Assembly (NCBI GenBank): GCA_019115605.1
Contig: DXDG01000003.1
Location: forward strand, 62,001 to 126,000
Reading direction: 5' to 3'
Length of the DNA stretch: 64,000 nucleotides
From: Candidatus Alistipes faecigallinarum
GTDB lineage: Bacteria > Bacteroidota > Bacteroidia > Bacteroidales > Rikenellaceae
The notes beneath the pieces were generated by a model that worked only from the letters and a program-made list of their open reading frames with translations, was not told the origin of the DNA and did not search any database. The translations under genes and the position numbers were made by a program. This document shows positions 55,141-63,386 of this stretch, one piece after another. Position 1 is the first letter of the stretch. Each line of letters starts with the position of its first letter.

Positions 55141-56625
55141 ATGAAAAAGGCATTTTTGATTTTGGGCCTTGTCGCCGTGTCGGCCGCTGCCGGCGGTGCA
55201 ACGGCCTGGGCCGTGTCGAAGAACAGCGACGGCGGCAATGTGGAGTATATCGAACGCGAAGTGGAACGTACGCCGGCGCTGGGTACGCACTTCACCTCGT
55301 ATCAGAGCGAGAAGTATCCCGACCTGACCTATGCGGCGGAGAACGCCGTGAAGGCCGTCGTCAATATCGAGGCGATCCAGCAGATCGAGATGCGCCGCAA
55401 CCGGAGCTACGATCCCTTCCTCGAGTTTTTCGGCATTCCCCAGCAGTACGGCTACGGCGATGACCGTCCGCAGTACCGCGAGCAGCGTGCCGGCGGCTCG
55501 GGTGTCATCATCTCCGCGGACGGCTATATCGTTACGAACAACCACGTCGTGGACGGCGCCTCGAAGCTGCGCGTGAAGCTCAACGACGGCCGTACGTTCG
55601 ATGCCAAGCTCGTGGGTACGGATTCGGCCACGGATGTGGCGCTGCTGAAGATCGATGCCAAGGATCTGCCGACGCTGGCCTTCGGTTCGTCCGATGCGCT
55701 GCGTCTGGGCGAGTGGGTGCTGGCCATCGGTTCGCCCTTCGACCTGCAGTCGACCATCACGGCGGGTATCGTGAGCGCCAAGGCGCGTAATCTGGGCGCC
55801 ATTCCCAACGATTTCCGCATCGAGTCGTTCATCCAGACCGACGCCGCGGTGAATCCCGGCAACTCGGGCGGTGCGCTGGTCAATACGCACGGTGAGCTGG
55901 TGGGCATCAATACACTCATCAAGTCGCAGACGGGCAGCTACATCGGTTATTCGTTCGCCATTCCCGAGTCGATCGTCCGCAAGGTGGTGGTCGATCTGAA
56001 GGAGTACGGCGTCGTGCAGCGCGCCATGCTGGGCATCATGTTCCGTCCGGTCGACCAGGATTTCCTCGATACGGAGGGCAAGGAGCTGGGCATCGACCAG
56101 ATCGGCGGTGTCTATGTGGCCAGCGTCGTTGAGGGCGGTTCGGCTTCGGAGGCCGGCATCCGCAAGGGTGATGTTATTCTCGAAATCGACGGCCTGAAGA
56201 TCAACGACGCCGCGACGCTGCAGGAGCAGATTGCCCGCCACCGACCCAACGATAAGGTGAAATTGTCGGTAAAAAGAGGCGGCGACGTGAAACAATTTGA
56301 CGTTACTTTGCGTAATAAGGCAGGTAAAACGGAATTGATCACCCGTGAGAGTGTCGATGTGGTCGAGGCCCTGGGCGGCAAGTTCGCCGATGCGGGCACG
56401 AAACTCTGCCGTGAGCTCGACATCCGGGGCGGTGTCCAGGTTGTCGGCATCAAGAACGGCGGCATTCTGGCCCGGGCGCGCGTAAGAGAGGGATTCGTCA
56501 TTACGCACATCAACGACACGCCGGTTTACTCGCTCTCGGACATGGAGCGCATGACCGAGAAGATCCGCTCGATCGACGGCATCTATCCCGACGGCCGCTC
56601 GGCAAGCTACACGCTTGTGGAGTAG
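55141..56625 (+). CDS. degP: periplasmic HtrA/DegP-type serine protease (Do family)
   Basis: 494 aa; start ATG 55141 gives a signal peptide or anchor (MKKAFLILGLVAVSAAAGGATAWA). The trypsin-like triad is complete: His135 in IVTNNHVV, Asp165 in SATDVALLK and Ser242 in NPGNSGGAL. One clear PDZ domain follows (GGVYVASVVEGGSASEAGIRKGDVILEIDG) and a second, degenerate one at the C-terminus (GGVQVVGIKNGGILARARVREGFVITHIND). It degrades or holds misfolded envelope proteins. Monocistronic; no exact TAnnTTTG box is seen in the 120 bases upstream, so a stress sigma factor is possible. Confidence 0.95.
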   Translation: MKKAFLILGLVAVSAAAGGATAWAVSKNSDGGNVEYIEREVERTPALGTHFTSYQSEKYPDLTYAAENAVKAVVNIEAIQQIEMRRNRSYDPFLEFFGIPQQYGYGDDRPQYREQRAGGSGVIISADGYIVTNNHVVDGASKLRVKLNDGRTFDAKLVGTDSATDVALLKIDAKDLPTLAFGSSDALRLGEWVLAIGSPFDLQSTITAGIVSAKARNLGAIPNDFRIESFIQTDAAVNPGNSGGALVNTHGELVGINTLIKSQTGSYIGYSFAIPESIVRKVVVDLKEYGVVQRAMLGIMFRPVDQDFLDTEGKELGIDQIGGVYVASVVEGGSASEAGIRKGDVILEIDGLKINDAATLQEQIARHRPNDKVKLSVKRGGDVKQFDVTLRNKAGKTELITRESVDVVEALGGKFADAGTKLCRELDIRGGVQVVGIKNGGILARARVREGFVITHINDTPVYSLSDMERMTEKIRSIDGIYPDGRSASYTLVE

Positions 56626-56686
56626 CCGTTGCGACCGGGGCGGGTTCGAACGTATGACTAACTTTTTTGGAGTAGAGAGATAAGAA

Positions 56687-57547
56687 ATGCGTCAGTTAAA
56701 GATTACGAAATCCATCACCAACCGCGAGAGCGCCTCGCTGGACAAGTATCTCCAGGAGATCGGCAAGGAGGAGCTCATCACGGTCGAGGAGGAGGTGGAA
56801 CTCGCCCAGCGAATCAAGAAGGGAGATCAGGAAGCTCTTGAGAAACTTACGAAAGCGAACCTTCGTTTCGTGGTTTCCGTGGCAAAACAGTATCAGAATC
56901 AGGGCTTGAGCCTTCCGGACCTGATCAATGAAGGCAACCTGGGCCTGATCAAGGCTGCCGAGAAGTTCGATGAAACGCGTGGTTTCAAGTTCATCTCCTA
57001 TGCCGTGTGGTGGATCCGTCAGTCGATCCTCCAGGCGCTGGCCGAGCAGTCGCGTATCGTGCGTCTGCCGCTCAACCAGGTGGGATCGCTCAACAAGATC
57101 AACAAGGCCTTCGCCCGCTTCGAGCAGGAGCACGAGCGTACGCCGTCTCCCGAGGAGCTGGCTACGGAGCTTGAGCTTCCGAAGGAGAAGGTTACCGATA
57201 CGCTGCGTGTCGCCGGCCGCCATGTCTCGGTCGATGCGCCCTTTGCCGACGGTGAGGACAACTCGCTGCTCGACGTGCTTGTGAACCCCGATTCGCCCAA
57301 TGCCGACCGCGGGCTGATCAACGAGTCGCTCTCGACCGAGGTGGAGCGGGCCCTCGAAACCCTCACGGAGCGTGAGCGCGATATCATCAAGTACTTCTTC
57401 GGCATCGGCTGCTCGGAGATGACCCTTGAGGAGATCGGCGAGAAGTTCGACCTGACGCGCGAACGCGTGCGCCAGATCAAGGAGAAGGCGATCCGCCGTC
57501 TGCGCCACTCGTCGCGGTCGAAGCTGCTGAAATCCTACCTGGGCTGA
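56687..57547 (+). CDS. rpoD: primary (housekeeping) RNA polymerase sigma factor
   Basis: 286 aa, the short group-1 sigma factor of Bacteroidota without region 1.1. Region 1.2 starts [18 protein letters not shown]; regions 2.1-2.4 include [32 protein letters not shown] and [16 protein letters not shown]; region 3 has [17 protein letters not shown]; region 4.2 ends [19 protein letters not shown]. It directs RNA polymerase to TTG/TAnnTTTG promoters such as those seen across this window. A T-rich stretch with GACTAACTTTTTTGG lies just upstream and may hold its promoter. Confidence 0.95.
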   Translation: MRQLKITKSITNRESASLDKYLQEIGKEELITVEEEVELAQRIKKGDQEALEKLTKANLRFVVSVAKQYQNQGLSLPDLINEGNLGLIKAAEKFDETRGFKFISYAVWWIRQSILQALAEQSRIVRLPLNQVGSLNKINKAFARFEQEHERTPSPEELATELELPKEKVTDTLRVAGRHVSVDAPFADGEDNSLLDVLVNPDSPNADRGLINESLSTEVERALETLTERERDIIKYFFGIGCSEMTLEEIGEKFDLTRERVRQIKEKAIRRLRHSSRSKLLKSYLG

Positions 57548-57570
57548 TCCCCGGCGGGAAAAATAAATGA

Positions 57571-57606
57571 ACGGCTCCGAAGCTGATGCTTCGGGGCCGT
57601 TTTTTT
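57571..57606. terminator. intrinsic terminator after rpoD
   Basis: ACGGCTCCGAAGC (57571-57583) pairs with GCTTCGGGGCCGT (57588-57600) with one wobble, followed by a T-run on the plus strand. It separates rpoD from the convergent ung gene. Confidence 0.9.
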
Positions 57607-57635
57607 GTCGGCGGCGTTTGAGGGCGCCCTTCTGC

Positions 57636-58298
57636 TTACCAGACGATGGGCTCCTTGCCGATCGAGCAGAGGTATTCGTTGGCGCGCGAGAAGTGGCGGC
57701 ATCCGAAGAAACCCCGGTAGACCGAGAGCGGCGAAGGGTGCACGGCCTTGAGGATGAGGTTGCGCTGCGGATCGGCGATGGCACCCTTGCGCTGGGCGTA
57801 GCTGCCCCAGAGCATGTAGACAATCCCCTCCTTGTGCTGGGCGATGGCGCGGACCACGGAGTCGGTGAAGGTCTCCCAGCCGTGTCCGGCGTGCGAGGCG
57901 GCCTCATGGGCGCGTACGGTCAGCACGGCGTTGAGCAGCAGCACCCCCTGCTCGGCCCAGCGGTCGAGATTGCCCGTCGCGGGGATGGGGGCTCCGGTGT
58001 CGCTCTCGACCTCCTTGAAGATGTTCTGCAGCGAGGGCGGAAAGGGGATGCCGTCCGCCACCGAGAAGCAGAGCCCGTTGGCCTGTCCGGGGCCGTGATA
58101 GGGATCCTGGCCGATGATGACGACCTTGAGCTTTTCGAAGGGGCATTTGTCGAATGCCCGGAAGATGTTGCTGCCCCGGGGATAGATGCGCTGCGTGGCG
58201 TACTCGCGGCGTACGAAGTCGGTCAGTGCGATGAAATAGGGTTTCTCGAATTCGGGAGCCAGAATCTCTTTCCAGTCTGCGGCGATCTTTACCTCCAT
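57636..58298 (-). CDS. ung: uracil-DNA glycosylase
   Basis: 220 aa, family 1 UDG. The water-activating loop is GQDPYHGPGQANGLCFSV with catalytic Asp65, and the leucine-intercalation loop is HPSPLSVYRGFFGCRHF with the conserved His. Phe and Asn of the uracil pocket are present (LCFSV, LLLNAVLTV). It removes uracil from DNA as the first step of base-excision repair. Standard length. It is divergent to the alkaline phosphatase gene by 83 bases. Confidence 0.98.
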   Translation of the reverse strand: MEVKIAADWKEILAPEFEKPYFIALTDFVRREYATQRIYPRGSNIFRAFDKCPFEKLKVVIIGQDPYHGPGQANGLCFSVADGIPFPPSLQNIFKEVESDTGAPIPATGNLDRWAEQGVLLLNAVLTVRAHEAASHAGHGWETFTDSVVRAIAQHKEGIVYMLWGSYAQRKGAIADPQRNLILKAVHPSPLSVYRGFFGCRHFSRANEYLCSIGKEPIVW

Positions 58299-58365
58299 GG
58301 ATGCGTGGGTCTGTTACTTTGCGGTTAATTTGTGTAAATGTAGTAAAAAGTTGGCTCAATATCGC

Positions 58366-58373
58366 TAACTTTG
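58366..58373 (+). promoter_or_regulatory. -7 promoter box of the alkaline phosphatase gene
   Basis: TAACTTTG followed by C, an exact -7 match only 8 bases before the start codon, which implies a very short or absent 5' leader. Confidence 0.6.
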
Positions 58374-58381
58374 CCTCCGAT

Positions 58382-59488
58382 ATGAGAAAATGGATGCTTT
58401 TGATGGCCGGATTGCTGCTGGCGGCAGGGAATCTGGCGGCGCAGAACCCCGCAGGGGAGGTGCGCAACGTGATCTTTCTGATCGGCGACGGCATGGGCCT
58501 CGCGCAGGTCTCGATGCTCAAGATCGAGAACGGTTATGCTCCGACGGCGTTCGACCGGGCCGGGGGCATTGCGCTGATCTCGAGCTATTCGGCCAACAAT
58601 CGCGTTACCGATTCGGCGGCGGCCGGTACGGCCCTTGCCACGGGCGGCAAGACCGACAACTCCACGCTGGGCCAGACTCCGTCGGGCGAGCCGCTGACAT
58701 CGATGATGCGCCGGGCCTCGGACCACGGATTCCGGACGGGACTTGTCGTTACGGGGGCTCTTCAGGACGCAACCCCGGCCGCCTTCTATGCCCATGTCAA
58801 GAGCCGCCGGGATACGGAGGACATTCTGCGCGACATGCTCGTCTCGGACATCGACGTGATGATCGGCGCCGGATGGCGCAACCTTCTCAAGTCGTGCGAC
58901 GAGGGCGGCAATTATGTGGAAGCCTTTGCGCGGCGCGGATACCGGGTTGTCTCCTCGCTCGGGGAGGCCGGAGAGGGCGATCCCTCGCGTCTGCTGTGCG
59001 CCGTCGATGAGAAGGAGACTCCGATGAAGGCTCCCGCGCGGGGCGATTTCCTGCCGCGTGCCGCGAAGCGGGCCATGGAGCTGCTCGCCGACGGGAGCGC
59101 CGGAAATGACGAGGGCTTTCTGCTGATGATCGAGGGTTCGATAATCGACGGCGGCGGACATGCGAACGACGCCGCGTGGCTGCTGGCGGAGATGCGCGAT
59201 TTCGAGCAGACGGTCGCTGCCGCGATGGACTTTGCCGACCGTACGCCGGGTACGCTGGTCATTGTGGCTGCCGACCACGAGACGGGAGGCCTCTCGATCT
59301 GCAGCGGCAATCCCGACTTCACGCTCTCCGAAAGCGGCATCGACTACCGTTTTGCGACGAAGGGCCATACGGGTATCCTGCTTCCGGTCTATCTTTATGG
59401 TGCCGGGGCCGATGCCATCCACGGAATCATGGACAATACGGAGCTTTCGCACCGCATCATGCAGCTGCTTGATCTGGAAGAGAAGTAA
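58382..59488 (+). CDS. periplasmic alkaline phosphatase (PhoA family)
   Basis: 368 aa; start at ATG 58382 gives a signal peptide (MRKWMLLMAGLLLAAGNLAAQ). Metal-binding Asp36 lies in LIGDGMG, and the nucleophile is Ser78 in VTDSAAAGTALATGGKTDN. Further metal ligands are in MIEGSIIDGGGHAND and VAADHETGG, and the last His in TKGHTG. It is shorter than E. coli PhoA (471 aa), as usual for this Bacteroidota group. It releases phosphate from monoesters in the periplasm. Confidence 0.95.
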   Translation: MRKWMLLMAGLLLAAGNLAAQNPAGEVRNVIFLIGDGMGLAQVSMLKIENGYAPTAFDRAGGIALISSYSANNRVTDSAAAGTALATGGKTDNSTLGQTPSGEPLTSMMRRASDHGFRTGLVVTGALQDATPAAFYAHVKSRRDTEDILRDMLVSDIDVMIGAGWRNLLKSCDEGGNYVEAFARRGYRVVSSLGEAGEGDPSRLLCAVDEKETPMKAPARGDFLPRAAKRAMELLADGSAGNDEGFLLMIEGSIIDGGGHANDAAWLLAEMRDFEQTVAAAMDFADRTPGTLVIVAADHETGGLSICSGNPDFTLSESGIDYRFATKGHTGILLPVYLYGAGADAIHGIMDNTELSHRIMQLLDLEEK

Positions 59489-59504
59489 CGATCGGCTCCG
59501 ATAC

Positions 59505-59546
59505 GACAAGACGGCGCCTTCCGATCCCGGAAGGCGCCGTCTTGTC
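59505..59546. terminator. 19-bp perfect hairpin between convergent genes
   Basis: Arms 59505-59523 and 59528-59546 are perfectly complementary (GACAAGACGGCG... against ...CGCCGTCTTGTC) with a four-base loop. It lies between the alkaline phosphatase gene and the convergent M56 gene. Neither side has a T-run of more than two, so it may stop transcription by structure alone or protect mRNA 3' ends. Confidence 0.75.
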
Positions 59547-59581
59547 ATTGGCGGATCGCGCGGCGGTGCGGGGAGCTGCGG

Positions 59582-61507
59582 CTATCCGATGGTTCCCGTT
59601 GCCGGGGTTGCGGGCTGCGGCTCCCCGGCTGGGGCCTCCGTAGCGTCGAGCCGGAAATCGATCGGGATGGTATATTTCAGCCGCACCTCCTCGCCCCGCT
59701 GTTCACCGGGCGTCCACAGGCCGCTTGCCGACCGGACGACACGGACGGCCTCCCCGGAGAGCTGCTCGTCGGGCGACATGAGGGTGTGCACCTCTCCGAT
59801 CGAGCCGTCCTTCTCGACGACGAAGGTGAGGACCACCCGGCCCTGAATGCCCTGCTTGGCCGCCTCCTGCGGATAGCGCAGGTGGGTCAGGACCCAGTTG
59901 CGGAAGGTGTTCAGATCACCGCCCTGAAAGGTGGGCATCTGCTCGACAACCAGGAACGGTTCGTCGCCGGTCGCAGCTGTAGCATCAGCCGTCTGTTCCG
60001 GCTTTGAGGGAAGGCGGAAGTCGATCGGGATCACATACTTGATCCGTACGAGCTTCCCCTGGTCCCTGGCGGGCGTCCATTTCGGGGACTCGCGCAGCCG
60101 GCGGATCACTTCGTCCGAAAGCCGCGTGTCGGGGCTCTGCAGAATCTCGACGTCCGTTACGCTGCCTTCCTTCCCGACGACGAAGGTGATGACCACCCGG
60201 CCCTGTATGCCGGCGTCAAGCGCCCCCTGGGGGTAGCGGAGTCCCTCCTGCACCCAGTTGCGGAAGGTGTTCAGATCGCCGCCCTGGAACGTGGGCATCT
60301 GTTCGGCGACAAGGACCGTATCCTCGTCGTTGTCGGGAGTTGCGGCCTGCTCCCTGTCCGGAGCCTCGGAACGTTCCATCATAAGGATGTATCGTATCGG
60401 CTCGTTATCTTCGGAGACGCGTACCTCCTTTGTGTCGTAGCCGACAAGGGTGATCTGCATGGTCGAGCCGGGGGCAGCCTCGATCTCGGCAAATCCCTTT
60501 TCGTCGGTAACCGTGCCGCGGGAGGTTCCCTCAATTTTGATAAGGGTGTCTGAAAGCGGTTTCCCGTCCTGGTTGTCCGCGATGATGAAGGAGACGTTTT
60601 TTTCGTCGCCGGCTGTCTGGACGGTTTCGGATGTCGTGCGGATCTCGGCGGCGCGTGTGGTGAACGAGAAGGCGCACAGGAGGCCTGCGATTGTGGGAAG
60701 CGTTCCCGCGAGGCGGAGCAGGGCGTGCCTGCCCGGGGTCTGTGAAAGCATCATTTGGAATCGTTTTTTGGTTAATGAACTTCGCAGCCCGTTGGCTATT
60801 TCCGGACTATAACCGAAAAGCTGCCTGAATATCACATGCATGTAGAGTTCCTTGTCATAGCCTTCGTTCAGCACATCGCTGTCGGCCTCGAACTCCTCGG
60901 CTTCGGTCAGACGCCGTGCGGCGATCCATACGAAGGGGTTCCACCACAGCAGCGCCTTCATCGACTCCATGACGAGCCGTTCGATAGAATGGCGGTGGGC
61001 GATGTGGCTCATCTCGTGGCGCACGATGGCTTCCAGCTCCTCCGCCGGGGTCTGTTGCCAGACGTAGATCGAGCGCAGAAACGAGAAGGAGGCGATCTTC
61101 TGCGGGGTTCTGATGAGCGTGAAGCGCCTCGTGCGGGTGATTTCGGCACCGCGGCGCAAGCGGCGGATGCGTATGATCTGCGCCACCATCACGCCGGCGA
61201 GCAGCGCCGTGCCGAGTGCGAGCAGGGCGACAAACAGTCCCGTCGGATCGAATGCCGGCGAAGCAACCGGTTTCGCCGCAATCTGTGCCATCGGCAGGCC
61301 GGCCGTCGGCGCGACGGCCGTGATCACCTCACCGGGCCATACCGGTATGCGCAGCAGCGGAATTATGGCTGCCAGCGGCACCGAGAGCAGCAGGTAGATG
61401 CGGCACCAGCGGTGGGGTACGCGCCGTTCGAGGAGCCAGGCGTAGACGGCCTGCAGGATGCCGCTGCACACCGCAGCCTCGAACATATAGACGAGAAGTG
61501 CTTTCAT
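59582..61507 (-). CDS. BlaR1-like M56 membrane metallopeptidase with two C-terminal TonB domains
   Basis: 641 aa. N-terminal membrane helices (residues about 5-55 and 85-112) precede a cytoplasmic M56 protease domain with the zinc motif HEMSH in EAIVRHEMSHIAHRHS. A membrane segment near residue 270 leads to a periplasmic carboxypeptidase-regulatory-like domain (GTVTDEKGFAEIEAAPGSTMQITLVGYDTKEV) and then two near-identical TonB-C-type domains, each starting EQMPTFQGGDLNTFRNWV and ending IPIDFRL. Together with the BlaI-like repressor encoded 27 bases upstream it forms a BlaIR-type sensing pair. The signal is unknown; no beta-lactamase gene or penicillin-binding sensor domain is present. Confidence 0.9.
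   Translation of the reverse strand: MKALLVYMFEAAVCSGILQAVYAWLLERRVPHRWCRIYLLLSVPLAAIIPLLRIPVWPGEVITAVAPTAGLPMAQIAAKPVASPAFDPTGLFVALLALGTALLAGVMVAQIIRIRRLRRGAEITRTRRFTLIRTPQKIASFSFLRSIYVWQQTPAEELEAIVRHEMSHIAHRHSIERLVMESMKALLWWNPFVWIAARRLTEAEEFEADSDVLNEGYDKELYMHVIFRQLFGYSPEIANGLRSSLTKKRFQMMLSQTPGRHALLRLAGTLPTIAGLLCAFSFTTRAAEIRTTSETVQTAGDEKNVSFIIADNQDGKPLSDTLIKIEGTSRGTVTDEKGFAEIEAAPGSTMQITLVGYDTKEVRVSEDNEPIRYILMMERSEAPDREQAATPDNDEDTVLVAEQMPTFQGGDLNTFRNWVQEGLRYPQGALDAGIQGRVVITFVVGKEGSVTDVEILQSPDTRLSDEVIRRLRESPKWTPARDQGKLVRIKYVIPIDFRLPSKPEQTADATAATGDEPFLVVEQMPTFQGGDLNTFRNWVLTHLRYPQEAAKQGIQGRVVLTFVVEKDGSIGEVHTLMSPDEQLSGEAVRVVRSASGLWTPGEQRGEEVRLKYTIPIDFRLDATEAPAGEPQPATPATGTIG
59646..60315 (-). repeat. 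tandem duplication of a TonB-C-type domain within the M56 gene
   Basis: Two copies of about 300 bases (roughly 59646-59955 and 60010-60315) encode domains that both begin VxEQMPTFQGGDLNTFRNWV and contain GIQGRVVxTFVV and PIDFRL. The DNA of the two copies is still highly similar at the 5' end of each unit, so the duplication is recent or kept alike by conversion. Confidence 0.85.
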
Positions 61508-61534
61508 TTCGGTCGGTGGTCGTGTGGTGGAACG

Positions 61535-61909
61535 TTATTTTTTGGCCTGCCGCATGATTTCGAGGATTTCCTCCATCTCGCCCGTCGGAATCTGCTCGTG
61601 CTGCGAGAAGAAGGAGACGAGCTGGGCCAGCGATCCGTCGAAGTAGGTCGAGAGCATCGAGGACATTACGCCGCGCTTGTAGGCCTCGCGGCTGATGACG
61701 GGGTAGTAGCGGTGGCTCTTCCCTTCGGCTTCGTGGCGGATGAAACCCTTGTTCTCGAGAATCTTGAGAAACGTTGCCACCGTGGTGTACTTGGGATGCG
61801 GTTCTTCGGTGCGGGCGATGATCTCGTTCACCACACCGTTGCCCAGCTGCCAGAGGATCTGCATGATCTCCTCCTCGCCCCGGGTTAGTGTCGTCTGTGG
61901 TTCGTTCAT
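61535..61909 (-). CDS. BlaI/MecI/CopY-family transcriptional repressor
   Basis: 124 aa. The winged helix (LTRGEEEIMQILWQLGNGVVNEII, PKYTTVATFLKILENKGFIRHE) binds palindromic operators; the C-terminal helices (SLAQLVSFFSQHEQIPTGEMEEILEIM) dimerise. In BlaI the repressor is cleaved after signalling through the M56 partner; the same scheme is expected here with the downstream gene. A double palindrome lies directly upstream, so the pair probably represses itself. Confidence 0.93.
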   Translation of the reverse strand: MNEPQTTLTRGEEEIMQILWQLGNGVVNEIIARTEEPHPKYTTVATFLKILENKGFIRHEAEGKSHRYYPVISREAYKRGVMSSMLSTYFDGSLAQLVSFFSQHEQIPTGEMEEILEIMRQAKK

Positions 61910-61945
61910 GATTCCGTTACTTGTCTATGATTCAAATTCCCGATA

Positions 61946-61953
61946 CAATGTTA
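61946..61953 (-). promoter_or_regulatory. candidate -7 box of the blaI-M56 operon
   Basis: TAACATTG on the minus strand (one base off the consensus), with a TTTG about 20 bases upstream between the two palindromes. The start codon is about 37 bases downstream. The downstream palindrome lies inside the promoter spacer. Confidence 0.45.
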
Positions 61954-62001
61954 CTACTAAAATTTTAGAAGAACAAATTTTTCTTCTAAAAATTTAGTAG
62001 A
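61953..62001. promoter_or_regulatory. paired palindromic operators for the BlaI-like repressor
   Basis: CTAAAATTTTAG (61957-61968) is a perfect 12-bp palindrome and CTAAAAATTTAG (61986-61997) has one mismatch. Their centres are 29 bases apart, close to three helical turns. The two sites also form a larger inverted repeat: ACTACTAAAATTTTAGAAGA on the left and its near-complement on the right. This fits two repressor dimers over the operon promoter. Confidence 0.75.
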
Positions 62002-62029
62002 TTCTGTGAAAAAAGATACATACCTATGT

Positions 62030-62070
62030 TAAAAATAGCGATCCCGGCAGCGATTTTCGCTGCCGGGATC
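62030..62070 (-). terminator. intrinsic terminator after trmB
   Basis: GATCCCGGCAGCG (62040-62052) pairs perfectly with CGCTGCCGGGATC (62058-62070). On the minus strand a T-rich tail (TATTTTTA) follows. Confidence 0.88.
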
Positions 62071-62090
62071 GGTCCGATATGCTTTCTGTA

Positions 62091-62843
62091 TCAGCGTCCG
62101 GCGTGCCGGGCCTCCTCGTTGTCCTTTTCGAGTTTTTCGTCCTCCTCCCAGTCGAACCAGGGGAAGTCGCGCTGCCCTCCGAGCGAGAAGCAGGTGTAGG
62201 TGATCGGCAGCCCCATGCCGAGGAAGCGGCTCTCATAGGCGGTCTTCACGGAGAGCACCTCGTCGGCATATCCCGAGCCGTAGATGTCGTCGTTCGACAC
62301 GGTGCAGGGGAGTCCGAAACGGCGGATCACCTCGTTCGTGTAGGCGTAGAGGTGCTTCGAGTCGGTTTTCAGGTGGATTAATCCGTCGGGCTGCAGCAGT
62401 CGGGCGTAATATTCGAGAAAGAGGGGCGACGTGAGCCGTTTTTTGGCCCGGCGGGTCTTGAGTTGCGGATCGGGGAAGGTGATCCAGATCTCGGCGACCT
62501 CGCCTTCGGCGAAGAGGCTGTTGATAAACTCGATGCGTGTGCGCAGGAAGCCGACGTTCGCCATGCCGCGTTCGGTCGCCGTTTTGGCGCCGCGCCACAT
62601 GCGGGCGCCCTTGATGTCGATGCCCAGGTAGTTGCGCGAGGGGTCGCGTTCGGCCAGCGCCACGGTGTATTCGCCCTTGCCGCATCCCAGTTCGAGGACG
62701 ATCGGGCGGTCGTTGTGGAAGAATGCCTCGTGCCAGTGCCCTTTCAGGGGGTGGTCCTGGCGGAATACTTCGTCGAACTCGGGTTGTACGAAGCAGGCGA
62801 AGGTGAGGTTTTCGCGGAACTTGCGGAGTTTGTCTTTTCCCAT
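62091..62843 (-). CDS. trmB: tRNA (guanine-N7-)-methyltransferase
   Basis: 250 aa. It methylates G46 in the variable loop of tRNA using SAM. The SAM-binding motif is VLELGCGKGEYTVALAE, followed by GIDIKGARMWRGAKTA and the catalytic signature WITFPDPQLKTRRAKKRL, then LHLKTDS-type LIHLKTDSKHLYAYT. It starts 91 bases after the gldH-like gene on the same strand and ends at a terminator. Confidence 0.96.
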   Translation of the reverse strand: MGKDKLRKFRENLTFACFVQPEFDEVFRQDHPLKGHWHEAFFHNDRPIVLELGCGKGEYTVALAERDPSRNYLGIDIKGARMWRGAKTATERGMANVGFLRTRIEFINSLFAEGEVAEIWITFPDPQLKTRRAKKRLTSPLFLEYYARLLQPDGLIHLKTDSKHLYAYTNEVIRRFGLPCTVSNDDIYGSGYADEVLSVKTAYESRFLGMGLPITYTCFSLGGQRDFPWFDWEEDEKLEKDNEEARHAGR

Positions 62844-62934
62844 GTTGCGGGGTCTCTTGTATGGATCGGGCGCGGAAGTCCTTCGATTTGCTCACGGTGC
62901 GGATACCGGCCCTGTTGCGGTTTTTGTTCTTCTG

Positions 62935-63378
62935 TCAGGGTGTCTGCTGCAGGGTGGCGCCGACGGCTTCAACGCCCCGTACGGGTCGGGTCGGGGTGAG
63001 GATCAGACGGTAGTTGCCGCGTTGTCCGAAAAGTACCCGGCGGCGGTAGAGCTGTTTCGCTTCGCGTGCGACGGCTGCGGGGGTGTGGGTCTGTGGAAAC
63101 GGAATGCAGAAAAATTCTCCGTAGCGCAGCGAGTCGGGCGTAATCGTCTCGACGCGCAGCGTCAGCGTATCTTCGGCAAAACGGTCGTTGCAGCGCAGGA
63201 AGAGTTCCAGATCGTATTTCGCGAGGGTGTCTTCGTTGGGCAGGGTGAGAACGGCGCCTGTGCGCCATCCCTGCGGATCGACATCCGCGGCATACGACCG
63301 GCCGGTCTGCGCGCAGCCTCCGGCCGTGAAGACCGAAGCTGCCAGAACCAGTGCGCCGATGAGCCGTTTGATCTCCAT
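62935..63378 (-). CDS. GldH-like lipoprotein
   Basis: 147 aa lipoprotein (lipobox TAGGC). The conserved pattern of GldH-type proteins is partly visible: YDLELFLRCNDRFAEDTLTLRVETITPD in the middle and FGQRGNYRLILTPTRPVRGVEAVGATLQ at the end (compare 'G.Y.f.i.q.MR...L.GI..VG'). In gliding Bacteroidota GldH is needed for motility, but non-motile gut species keep relatives of unknown role in the envelope. It lies 8 bases after the gene upstream, so the two are co-transcribed. The call rests on pattern and context. Confidence 0.6.
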   Translation of the reverse strand: MEIKRLIGALVLAASVFTAGGCAQTGRSYAADVDPQGWRTGAVLTLPNEDTLAKYDLELFLRCNDRFAEDTLTLRVETITPDSLRYGEFFCIPFPQTHTPAAVAREAKQLYRRRVLFGQRGNYRLILTPTRPVRGVEAVGATLQQTP

Positions 63379-63386
63379 GTTGCGGA

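Noticed and set aside
51377..56508. Long minus-strand open frames opposite transketolase, metK and degP
   Set aside because: Antisense to well-conserved genes; composition typical of complementary-frame shadows; no promoter or family signature.
56643..56651. GGTTCGAAC, resembling a tRNA T-loop
   Set aside because: No acceptor stem, anticodon arm or CCA partner can be formed around it; it is part of the rpoD leader.
59582..61909. Considered as a beta-lactam resistance operon (blaR1-blaI)
   Set aside because: The M56 protein has no penicillin-binding sensor domain, and there is no beta-lactamase or PBP2a-type gene nearby.
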